Shown here piece after piece: positions 51,314 through 62,300 of a stretch of DNA of 64,000 nt. The notes under the pieces were generated by a model. It did no database searches. It was given only the letters and a program-made list of their open reading frames with translations, and was not told the DNA's origin. Source of the DNA: Actinomadura sp. WMMA1423. GTDB taxonomy: Bacteria > Actinomycetota > Actinomycetes > Streptosporangiales > Streptosporangiaceae. A program made the translations under genes and the position numbers. The DNA lies in the NCBI RefSeq assembly GCF_006547145.1, contig NZ_CP041244.1, positions 8,308,001 through 8,372,000 on the forward strand, given 5' to 3'. How positions within the stretch are numbered: position 1 is the first letter of the stretch; each line of letters starts with the position of its first letter.

Positions 51314-52897
51314 ATGAGTGCTCGCGGACCCGCCGTGGACCGGCTGCCGTCCCAGGCCGGGCTGCCCGCCCTGGACGTGCCCGCGGCGCAGGCGGAGCGC
51401 GCCCGCGAGCTCGCCGCGCGGCTCGGGATGGTGCGCGAGCGGGACGTCGACCTCGCCGACCCGGTCATCGCGCGGGTGGAGCGGATCGCCGCCGAGCGCG
51501 ACCGCCCGGCCGTCGCCGACGAGCACCGGTCGCTCTCCTACGGGGAGCTGGCCGCCGAGGCCCGCCGGCTGGCCGCGCTCCTGGATGACGAGGGCGTCCG
51601 CCCCGGCACGGTGGTCGGCGTGGGCGGCGGGCGCTGCGCGGGCGTCATCGCCGCGTTCCTCGCGATCGAGCTGGTCGGGGCCCTGTACGTCCCGGCCGAC
51701 GAGACCTGGCCCGCCGGGCGCGTCCGCGACGTCCTCGACCAGGCCGGCGCCTCCTTGTTGATCACGGTGGACCCCCGAAACCGCGGAGCGGCCGGGGGGT
51801 GTGGGGGGTCGTCCCCCCACGGTGACGCGCACCGCACAGCGCCGGCGCTGCTTGAGGGGGCGGCCGAGGCGGGGTGCCGGGTCGTCGCGGCCTCCCGGGC
51901 GGACGGCCTCGCGCCCTGGTCGGGCGAGGCGCGCCTGAGCTCGCCGGACCAGCCGCGGTACGTGCTGTTCACCTCGGGTTCGACGGGCCGCCCCAAGGGC
52001 GCGGTCGTCGAGCACCAGGGCATGCTCAACCACCTCTGGGCCAAGATCATCGACCTGGAGCTGACCGGCGGGGACGTGGTCGCCTTCACCGCCCCGCTGG
52101 GCTTCGACATCTCGATCTGGCAGATGCTCTGCCCGCTGCTGATCGGCGGCCGGGTGGACGTCGTCGGCGACGAGACCGGCCACGACCCGGTCGCGTTCGC
52201 CCGCGCGGTCGACGCGCAGGGCATCACGGTCGTCGAGCTCGTCCCGACCATGGTCAGGCACCTGCTGGACGACCTGGCCCCCGGCGCGCCGGCGTCCGGC
52301 GCGGGCCGCCCGCTGCCCGGCCTGCGCTGGATGATCGCCACCGGCGAGGAGCTGCCGGGCGAGCTGGCCCGCCGCTGGCTGGAGGCGGTGCCGCACGCCC
52401 GGCTCCTGAACGCCTACGGCCCGACCGAGTGCTCCGACGACGTCACCCACCACACCGTGACGGCCGGTGACCTGGGCCTTCTCCGCCTGCCGATCGGCAC
52501 CCCGGTCGTCAACGCGCGCCTGTACGTGCTGCGGTCGCGGGACGACGGCACCTGGTCGGCGTGCGACGTGGGCGAGACCGGCGAGCTGTTCGTCGGCGGC
52601 GTGGTGGTCGGCCGGGGCTACCTCGGCGACCCCGAGCGGACCCGCGAGGCGTTCTACCGGGACCCGTTCGGCGCGTCCCCGACCGGGCGCCTGTACCGGA
52701 CGGGCGACGCGGTGCGGCTGCTGCCGCCCGGCGCCGGCGGCGAGGACCGCCCCACCCTGCAGTACCTGGGCCGCGTCGACCGGCAGGTCAAGATCGCCGG
52801 GGTGCGGATGGAGCTCGGCGAGATCGAGGCGGTGCTGGCCCGCCATCCGGGTGTGCGGGCCGCGGCGGTGGTCGTGCACGAGTACCCGTCCAGGTAG
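51314..52897 (+). CDS. Freestanding NRPS adenylation protein lacking motifs A9-A10
   Basis: 527 residues, ATG 51314, with GGAGAG upstream. It carries the adenylation core: A3 LFTSGSTGRPKG, A4 GFDISIWQM, A5 NAYGPTE, A7 YRTGD, A8 GRVDRQVKIAGVRMELGEIE. It stops about 20 residues after A8 (AAVVVHEYPSR), before A9 and the A10 NGKxD motif whose Lys is needed for adenylation; there is no carrier domain. Pocket residues by eye: D-I-W-E-I-T-A-D-D, acidic at positions that suit a cationic side chain such as Dap. The missing piece occurs in module 3 of the neighbouring NRPS, which lacks an adenylation core. A palindromic repeat adds an in-frame insert near residue 165. Confidence 0.88.
   Translation: MSARGPAVDRLPSQAGLPALDVPAAQAERARELAARLGMVRERDVDLADPVIARVERIAAERDRPAVADEHRSLSYGELAAEARRLAALLDDEGVRPGTVVGVGGGRCAGVIAAFLAIELVGALYVPADETWPAGRVRDVLDQAGASLLITVDPRNRGAAGGCGGSSPHGDAHRTAPALLEGAAEAGCRVVAASRADGLAPWSGEARLSSPDQPRYVLFTSGSTGRPKGAVVEHQGMLNHLWAKIIDLELTGGDVVAFTAPLGFDISIWQMLCPLLIGGRVDVVGDETGHDPVAFARAVDAQGITVVELVPTMVRHLLDDLAPGAPASGAGRPLPGLRWMIATGEELPGELARRWLEAVPHARLLNAYGPTECSDDVTHHTVTAGDLGLLRLPIGTPVVNARLYVLRSRDDGTWSACDVGETGELFVGGVVVGRGYLGDPERTREAFYRDPFGASPTGRLYRTGDAVRLLPPGAGGEDRPTLQYLGRVDRQVKIAGVRMELGEIEAVLARHPGVRAAAVVVHEYPSR
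51791..51820. repeat. GC-palindromic repeat element, copy 1 (inside the adenylation gene)
   Basis: The core is the hairpin GTGGGGGG (51801-51808) / CCCCCCAC (51813-51820) with loop TCGT, preceded by GCCGGGGGGT. It closely matches the element at 56726-56763 in the NRPS gene. It is read in frame as Gly/Ser/Pro-rich residues between motifs A2 and A3 and has no counterpart in normal adenylation domains. Confidence 0.75.
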
Positions 52898-53354
52898 CGG
52901 GCCCGCCCTTCACCGAGCGTGATCGCATTGACCGGATTCGGTTGCCAACCTTTGTCGTAGGCCGAGCGTCCCGCCGCCGAGGCCGCCCTGACAGCCGATG
53001 GTTTTGTCACTCCTGTTAGCAATGGGGTGCCCCAAGTTCTGCTTTTGAGGGGATTGCGAGGCATGTGACCGGCTGGTTGACTGTGACCCCGCTACTCCTG
53101 AGTAGAACGCGGGACGCGGGCGGAAGACGGGCAAGGGCGCAAAGCGGCGGCGCTCCGTATTGGCCGGAACACAGGGCGTTGACTCCGGGATCGCGCGGGC
53201 GATCGCGTCCCCCGGAGGGAACTCGGGGTGAAAGGGGACGGGGAAACCCGATCAGTTCTGTGGTCATTCTCTTTGAATTTCTGCCCGCCGGCGCGTTGCC
53301 GGACCCGAAACCGGGCGTTAAGAAAACCCCCTGCGACCGGGAAAGCACCGCTTG
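52898..53354. promoter_or_regulatory. Intergenic region upstream of the NRPS gene
   Basis: 457 bp without a supportable gene, separating the adenylation and NRPS genes. It is less GC-rich than its surroundings in places (53030-53060, 53255-53285) and holds a small hairpin GGGGTGCCCC (53023-53032) and a TTGACT hexamer (53179-53184). The NRPS may therefore have its own promoter here. The ribosome site before ATG 53355 is weak (GGGAAAG, 9 bases upstream). Confidence 0.45.
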
Positions 53355-56300
53355 ATGTCCACCGAGTACGTTCCCCTTTCGGCCGCTCAGCAGAGCGTCT
53401 GGTACGCGCAGCAGTTGGCGCCCGCGACGCCGATCCACATCGCGCAGTACATCGAGATCGAGGGCCCGGTCGACCCCGAGCTGTTCGACCGGGTGGCGCG
53501 CATCGCCGCCCACGAGGCGCTCGGGATGAACGCCCGGCTCGCCGAGCGGGACGGCCTGCCGCACCAGGTGCTCGACCCGGACGCGACCGCCGCGATCCCG
53601 CTCGTGGACCTGTCCGGGGAGCCCGACCCGGACGCCGCCGCGCGGGCGTGGATCCGGGAGGCGATGGCCGAGCCGCTGCCGCTGGACGCCGAGCGCCTGT
53701 ACTCCACGGCCCTGCTGCGGCTGGCCCCGGACCTGCACCGCTGGTTCATCCGCGCGCACCACGTGATCCAGGACGCCTACAGCGGATCGATCATCAGCCG
53801 CCGCGCCGCCGAGATCTACACGGCGCTGGCGAACGGCGGCGAGTACGTCCCCGCGGAGCAGGGCGACTACCACAGGGTCCTCGCCGAGGAGGAGGCCTAC
53901 CGGGCGTCGGAGAAGTTCGAGCGGGACCGCGCCTACTGGACCGAGCGGTTCGCGGACCGGCCGGTCGCGGTGTCGCTGTCGGACGAGATGGCCGAGCCGA
54001 CCGCCGACTACCTGAGCCTCGTCTCGGTCGTCCCGCCGGAGCGGACCGCCGAGCTGGCCGCCGGGGCGCGCCGGCTCCGCACCGCCACGCAGGGCCTCGC
54101 GATCGCGGCGACGGCCGCGTACGTGGCGCGGATGACCGGCACCGAGGACGTCGTCCTCGGCCTCGCCGTCTCCGGCCGCACGTCGCAGATCGCGCTGGAG
54201 ACACCGGCGATGCTCGCGACGATCCTGCCGCTGCGGGTCCAGGTCCGCCCCGGCATGACGGTGGACGAACTGGTCCGCGCCGCGACGCGGGCGAGCGCGC
54301 GGGCGCTGCGCCACCAGCGCTACCGGCGCGAGGACCTGCTGCGCGACCTGAAGCTGCTCGGCGAGCGCCGCCGCCTCTACGGGCCGGTCATCAACATCAT
54401 GGCGTTCGACTACCGGCTGGACTTCGCGGGCCTGCCGGCGCGGATGCACGCGCTCACCACCGGCCCGATCGACGACCTGTCGATCAACATCTACGACAAC
54501 TTCGACGGCGCCGGCATGCGCGTCGACTTCGAGGCGCACCCGGACCTGTACGCCGAGAGCCAGGTGGCCGCGCACCTGGACCGCTACATCCGGTTCCTCG
54601 GCGCGCTCGTCGACGTCGACCCGGCCACGCCGCTCCGCGATGTCGAGCTCCTCGACGACGCGGAGCGGGCCCGCGTGCTGGAGGAGTGGAACGACACGGC
54701 GGCGCCCGTCGAGCCCGCCGTCGTCCCCGACCTGTTCGAGGCGCAGGCCGCCCGCACCCCGGACGCCCCCGCGCTCACCGGCGGCCGCACGACCCTCACC
54801 TACCGGGAGCTGGACGAGCGCGCGAACCGGCTCGCCCACCACCTGATCGGGCGCGGCGTCGGTGCCGAGGACTTCGTCGCGCTCGCGCTGCCTCGCGACG
54901 AGAACCTGGTCGTCGCGGCGCTGGCCGTGCTGAAGGCGGGCGCCGCCTACCAGCCGATCGACCTGGCCTACCCGGCCGACCGCGTCGCCTACATGCTGGA
55001 GGACGCCGCCCCGGCCTGCGTCATCACGACGTCCGGCGCCGACCTGCCGGGCCCGACGCCGCGCGTCCTGCTGGACGCCCTCGACCTCGCGGCCCACCCG
55101 GCGGCGAGCCCGACCGACGCCGACCGCGTCCGGCCGCTGCGCCCGGGCAACGCGGCCTACGTCATCTACACCTCGGGTTCGACGGGACGTCCGAAGGGCG
55201 TCGTCGTGTCCCACGCCAACGCCGTCGACCTGTGCGCGTGGGCGAGGCAGGACTTCGGGCCCGAGCGGCTCGCCCGCGTGCTGTTCTCCACCTCCCTCAA
55301 CTTCGACGTGTCGGTCTTCGAGTGGCTGACCCCGCTCACCGCCGGCGGCCACATCGAGGTCGTCCGCGACCTGCTGGAGGTCGCCGAGCGCGGCGGCTGG
55401 TCCGGCACGCTGGTCAGCGGCGTCCCGTCGGCGATGTCCGCCCTGCTGGCGACCGGTTCCCTCGACCTGCGCGCGGGCGAGGTGGTGCTGGCGGGGGAGG
55501 CGCTCCCTGCGCGGCTCGTCCAGGACCTGCGCGCCCTCCTGCCGGACGCGCGCATCTCCAACATCTACGGCCCGACCGAGGCGACCGTCTACGCCGCGGC
55601 CTGGTTCGACGACGGCAACGCCGCGGGCCGCGCCCCGATCGGCGGCCCGATCGCCAACACCCGCGCCTACGTGCTGGACGCGTCGCTGCGGCCCGTCCCG
55701 GCGGGCGTGCCCGGCGAGCTGTACCTCGCGGGCGAGGGCCTCGCGCGCGGGTACCTGCGCCGCCCCGGCCTGAGCGCCGACCGGTTCGTGGCCTGCCCCT
55801 ACGGGGAGCCGGGCGGGCGCATGTACCGGACGGGCGACCTAGTGCGCTGGGACGACCAGGGCCGCATCGAGTACCTCGGCCGCCTCGACCACCAGGTGAA
55901 GGTCCGCGGGTTCCGGATCGAACCGGGCGAGATCGAGACGGCGCTGTCCGCGCACCCGGCCGTGACGCAGAGCGTGGTCGTCGCGCGCCGGGACAACGCG
56001 GGCGACACCGTCCTCGTCGCCTACGTCGTGTCGGACGGGGCGGACCCCGCCGACCTCAGGCGCTCCGCAGCCTCCGTGCTGCCCGACTACATGGTCCCTT
56101 CGGCGATCGTCGTCCTGGACGAGATGCCGCTGAACCCGAACGGCAAGCTCGACCGGGCCGCCCTCCCCGCGCCCGACCTGTCCGCGCCGGGCGGCGGGCG
56201 CGAGCCGCGCGACGCCCGCGAGGAGGCGCTGTGCGCCGTCTTCGCCGACGTCCTCGGCGCGGAGCGGGTGGGGATCGACGACAACTTCTTCGACCTCGGC

Positions 56301-59300
56301 GGCGACTCCCTCAAGGCGACCCGCGTGGTGGCGCGGGCCCGCGCGGCGCTGGGCGCCGACCTCGGCGTCCGCGCGCTGTTCGAGGCGCCGACCGTCGCCG
56401 CGCTCGCGGCCCTGCTGGAGGAGGCCGAGGGCGACGCCAGGCCGAAGCTCGTGCCGTCCGAGCGCCCCGGCCTCGTGCCCGTGTCGTACGCGCAGCGGCG
56501 CCTGTGGTTCATCCACGACCTCGAAGGCCCGAACGCGACCTACCACATCCCGATCCCGCTGCGGCTGACCGGCGAGCTGGACCTCGCCGCCGTCCGCGCC
56601 GCGATGCGCGACATGATGGCGCGCCACGAGGCGCTGCGCACGGTGTTCGTGCAGGTTGAGGGCGAGCCGTACCAGCGGATCCTCGCCCCCGAGGACATCG
56701 AGGTCGAGCCGGAGTTCGCCGATCTCTCCCCCCTCCGGGGGGAGTGGGGGGTCGCCCCCCCACAGGGAAACGGCTCCCTCGACGGTCTCCACGCCGCGGT
56801 GTTCGAGGCCGCGACGCGCGGGTTCGACCTGACGGCCGAGCCGCCCGTCCGCGCGCACGTGTTCCGCGTCGCCGAGGACGACCACCTGCTGCTGCTCGTG
56901 ATGCACCACATCGCCGGGGACGGCTGGTCGATGGAGCCGCTCGCCGCCGACCTCATCACCGCCTACGCCGCCCGCGCCGCCGGAACCGAGCCGCACTGGG
57001 AGCCGCTGCCGGTCCAGTACGCCGACTACGCCCTCTGGCAGCGGGACGTCCTCGGCGGCGAGGACGACCCGGGCAGCGTGATCAGCACGCAGCTGGCCTA
57101 CTGGCGCCGGGCCCTCGCGGGCCTGCCCGAGGAGCTGGCGCTGCCCGCCGACCGGCCGCGCCCGCCGCGCGCCACCTACCGCGGCGCCCAGCACCCGTTC
57201 ACCCTCCCGGCTGCCCTGCACGAGGCCCTCGCCGCGCTCGGCCGCGACCACCGCGCCAGCCTGTTCATGGTGTTGCAGGCCGCGCTCGCCGGGCTTTTCA
57301 CCCGGCTCGGCGCCGGGACGGACGTGCCGATCGGATCGCCGGTCGCGGGCCGCTCCGACGAGGCCCTGAACGACCTGGTCGGCGTGTTCGTCAACACGCT
57401 CGTCCTGCGGACCGACACCTCGGGGGACCCGACGTTCGCCGAGCTGCTCGCCCGCGTCCGCGAGGCCGACCTCGCCGCGTTCGCGCACCAGGACGTCCCG
57501 TTCGAGCGGCTCGTCGAGGTGCTGAACCCGCAGCGGTCGATGGCGCGGCACCCGCTGTTCCAGGCGATGATCTCCATCCAGAACAACCCGGCCGCGCGGG
57601 TCGAGCTGCCCGGCCTGACGGTCGCGCTGGAGCCGGTCGACCCGGGCGTGTCCCGCTTCGACCTCGCGCTCCTGGTGGACGAGACGCGGGACGCGTCCGG
57701 CGCCCCGGCCGGGATCGACTGCCGCCTGGAGTACGCGCTCGACCTGTTCGACCCCGCCACCGCCGCGGCGATGGCGGCCAGGCTGGAGCGGTTGCTGGCG
57801 CAGGTCGCCGCCGACCCGTCGCTGCCGCTCAGCGCCGTCGACCTGCTGGACGACGACGAACGCGACACCGTCCTGCGCCGCTGGAACGACACCGCCCTGC
57901 CGGTCGCCCCCGCCGTCGTCCCCGACCTCGTCGAGGCGCAGGCCGCGCGGACGCCGGACGCCACCGCCGTGGTCGCCGGCCGGACGAGCCTCACCTACGC
58001 CGAGCTGAACGCCCGCGCGAACCGCCTCGCCCGCCACCTCATCGGGCGCGGCGTCGGAACCGAGGACTTCGTCGCCCTCGCGCTGCCGCGCGACGAGAAC
58101 CTGGTCGTCGCGACGCTGGCCGTGCTGAAGGCGGGTGCGGCCTACCAGCCGATCGACCTGGCCTACCCGGCCGACCGCATCGCCTACATGCTGGAGGACG
58201 CCGCCCCCGCCTGCGTCATCACCACGCGGGACGCGGACCTGCCCGAAAGCGCCCCCCGTGTCGAACTCGACGCGCTCGCGCTGGACGGCATGAGCGGCGA
58301 CGACGTCACCGACGCCGATCGGGTCCGGCCGCTGCTCCCCGCGAACCCCGCGTACGTCATCTACACGTCCGGGTCGACCGGGCGCCCCAAGGGCGTCGTC
58401 ATCTCCCACGCCAACGTCGTGGACTTCTGCGCGGAGTCGATGGCGAGCTACGGGCCCGCCCGGATGGCGCGCGTGCTGTTCTCCACGTCGCTGAACTTCG
58501 ACGTGTCGGTGTTCGAGTGGCTGGTGCCGCTCACCGTCGGCGGCCAGATCGAGGTCGTGCGGGACCTGCTGGAGGTCGCCGAGCGCGGCGGCTGGTCCGG
58601 GACGCTCATCAGCGGCGTACCGTCCGCGGTGTCGGCGCTGCTGGCGCGCGGCGGGCTGCGCCTGGAGGCCGGGGACGTGGCGCTCGGCGGCGAGGCGCTG
58701 CCGCCGCAGCTCGTCCGGGACGTCCGGGCGCTGCTGCCGGACGCCCGCGTCTCCAACATCTACGGCCCCACCGAGGCGACGATCTTCGTCACCGGGTGGT
58801 ACGACGACGGCAACACCGAGGGCCTGGCGCCGATCGGCCGCCCGATGGCCAACACCCGCGCCTACGTGCTGGACGACCGGCTCGGCCCCGTCCCCGTCGG
58901 CGTGCCCGGCGAGCTGTACCTCGCGGGCGACGGCCTCGCCCGCGGCTACCTGCGCCGCCCCGGCCTGACCGCGGACCGGTTCGTCGCGTGCCCGTTCGGC
59001 GGGCCGGGCGAGCGGATGTACCGGACGGGCGACCTCGTCCGCTGGAACCGCGCCGGCCACATCGAGTACCTCGGCCGCCTCGACCACCAGGTGAAGGTGC
59101 GCGGGTTCCGGATCGAGCCGGGCGAGATCGAGACGGCGCTGTCCGCGCACCCGGCCGTGACGCAGAGCGTCGTGGTCGCGCGCCGCGACGCGGTCGGCGA
59201 CACCGTCCTCGCCGGGTACGTCGTCGGCTCCGCGGACGCGGCCGAGCTGCGCGCCTTCGTCGCCGGGACGCTGCCGGACTACATGGTGCCGTCCGCGATC

Positions 59301-62300
59301 GTCGTGCTGGAGGAGATGCCGCTCACCCCGAACGGCAAGCTCGACCGCGCCGCGCTCCCCGAGCCGGACTTCGCCGCCTCCCTCACCGACCGCGGCCCCC
59401 GCGACGCCCGCGAGGAGATCCTCTGCGGGATCTTCGCCGACGTCCTCGGCCTGGAGCGGGTCGGCGTCGACGACGGGTTCTTCGAGCACGGCGGCGACTC
59501 GCTCAAGGCGACCCGCGTCGTCGCCCGCGCCCGGGCGGCGCTGGACGTGGAGCTGCCGGTCCGGGCGCTGTTCGAGGCCCCGACCGTCGCGGGCCTCGCC
59601 GACTACATCGCCTCCGCCGGGGACGCCGGGCGCCCTGTTCTGCGCGCGCTGGAGCGCCCCGTGCCGCTGCCGGTGTCCCACGCGCAGGAGCGGCTCTGGT
59701 TCCTGAACCGGCTCGAGGGGCTCACCGCCACCTACAACATGCCGATCCCGCTGCGCCTCACCGGCGCGGTCGACCCGGAGGCGATGCGGGAGGCGCTGCG
59801 CGACGTCGTCGCCCGCCACGAGCCGCTGCGCACGCTGTTCGCCGAAACGGACGGCGAACCGCACCAGGTCGTCCTCGCACCGGAGGAGGCCGACCCGCAG
59901 CTGACCGTGAGCGAGCCCGCCGACCTGCGCGCCGCCCTCTTCGCCGACGCCACCCGCGGCTTCGACCTGGCGGAGGAGCCGCCGGTCCGCGCCCACCTCT
60001 ACCGGCTCGGCGAGGACGAGCACCTGCTCCTCATCGTCCTGCACCACGTCGCCGGGGACGGCTGGTCGATGGCGCCGCTCGCCCGCGACGTGATCACCGC
60101 CTACCTGGCCCGGCGCGACGGCGAGGCCCCCGAATGGGAGCCGCTGCCCGTCCAGTACGCCGACTACGCGCTCTGGCAGCGCCGGCTGCTGGGCGACGAG
60201 CGCGACCCGGCGAGCCTCGCCGCCCGCCAGATCGCCTACTGGGAGGACGCCCTGGCCGGGCTGCCCGACCAGATCCGGCTGCCGCACGACCGCCCCCGCC
60301 CGGACCGCGCGTCCTACCGGGGCGGGCAGGTCGCCTTCGAGGTCCCGGCGGAGCTGGCCGGCGGGCTGCGCGCCCTCGCCCGCGACCACCAGGTCAGCGT
60401 GTTCATGGTGCTGCAGGCGGCGCTCGCCGCGCTGCTCACGCGGCTCGGCGGCGGGACGGACGTGCCGATCGGCTCGCCCGTCGCGGGCCGCACCGACCAG
60501 GCCCTGGACGACCTCGTCGGCGTCTTCGTCAACACCCTCGTCCTGCGGACCGACACCTCCGGCGACCCGTCGCTCGCGGAGCTGCTCGCCCGCGTCCGGG
60601 AGACCGACCTCGCCGCGTTCGCGCACCAGGACGTCCCGTTCGAGCGGCTCGTCGAGGTCCTCAACCCGGCGCGGTCGCTGGCGCGGCACCCGCTCTTCCA
60701 GGTCATGCTGACCCTGCAGAACAACCCGGAGGCGTCGGTCGAGCTGCCCGGCCTGACCGTCGCCGTCGAGCCGGTGGACGCCGGGGTCGCCAAGTTCGAC
60801 CTGGAGTTCCTGCTGGAGGACGCCCGCGACGGCGCGGGCGGGTACGCCGGGACCCTGGAGTACGCCCTCGACCTGTTCGACCGGGAGACCGCCGAGAGGC
60901 TCGCCGGCTGGTACCGGCGGGTCCTGGAGGCGGCCGTCGCCTCCGGCGGCGCCGTCACCGTCGGAGCCCTCGACCTCCCGGGAGCCCCCAGCGAACTCCC
61001 TCGGGAGCCGCAAGCCGCGGAAGGGCCGACGGAGAAGCGCCTCGTCGCCTACGTCGTCGCCGCGCCCGGCGAGACCCTCGACCCCGAGGAGCTGCGCGCC
61101 CACATCCGCGAGAGCCTGCCGGAGTCGATGGTGCCCGCCGCCGTCGTCGTCCTGGAGGAGATGCCGCTCACCCCGAACGGCAAGGTCGACACGAAGGCGC
61201 TGCCGAAGCCGCAGCTGGCGATCGTTCCGGCGACCGCGTACCGGGCCCCGTCCGGGGAGGCCGAGGAGGCCGTCGCCGCCGTCTTCGCCGACCTGCTCGG
61301 GGTGGACCGGGTCGGCGCCGACGACGACTTCTTCGCGCTCGGCGGCAACTCGCTCGTCGCGATGCGGGTCGTGAGCCGGGTCCGCCGCGCCCTCGACCTC
61401 GAGCTGCCCGTCCGGGCGCTGTTCGAGGCGCCGACCGTCGCGCGCCTCGCCGCGCTGCTCGCGATCGGCGCGGCGCCCGTCCGGCCCGCGCTGGAACCGC
61501 GCGAGCGCCCGGCGGTGCTCCCGCCGTCCTACGCGCAGCAGCGGCTCTGGTTCCTCAGCCGGTTCGAGGGCCCGTCCGCCACCTACAACATGCCGACCGC
61601 GCTGCGCATCCGCGGCCCGCTGGACGTGGACGCGCTCCGCGCCGCCGTCGGCGACCTCGTCGAGCGGCACGAGTCGCTCCGCACGATCCTGCCGGACAGC
61701 GGGGGAGTGCCGCGCCAGCTCGTCCTCCCCGCCGCCGCGGCGCGGCCCGAGCTGGAGGTCACCGAAACGACCGAGGCGGAGCTGCCGACGCGGCTCGCCA
61801 TGGCCGCCGGGTACGCCTTCGACATCTCCGCCGAGCCGCCGCTGCGCACCCACCTGTTCCGGGTCGGGCCGCAGGAGCACGTCGCGCTGCTGCTCATGCA
61901 CCACATCGGCGGCGACGGCTGGTCGATGGCGCCGCTGGCCCGCGACTTCATCACCGCCTACGCGGCGCGCGCGGGGGGCGGCGAGCCGCGGTGGGCGCCG
62001 CTGCCGGTCCAGTACGCCGACTACACGCTGTGGCAGCAGGAGCTCTTCGGTTCCGAGGACGATCCGGAGAGCCTGATCTCGCGGCAGATCGCGTACTGGC
62101 GCGAGGCTCTGGCGGGGCTGCCGGAGGAGCTGCCGCTTCCGGCGGACCGGCCGCGCCCGGCCCAGGCGTCCTACCGGGGCGGGACCACCCGGTTCCGGCT
62201 CGGCGCCGAGGTCCGCGCAGGCCTCCAGAAGATCGCCCAGGAGACGGGCGCCAGCCCGTTCATGGTCGCCCAGGCGGCGTTCGCGGCGCTGCTGACGCGG

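Noticed and set aside
56726..56763. Possibility that the hairpin marks a frameshift or intergenic terminator splitting the NRPS
   Set aside because: The frame is identical before and after the element and no stop occurs within it, so it is an in-frame insertion rather than a gene boundary.
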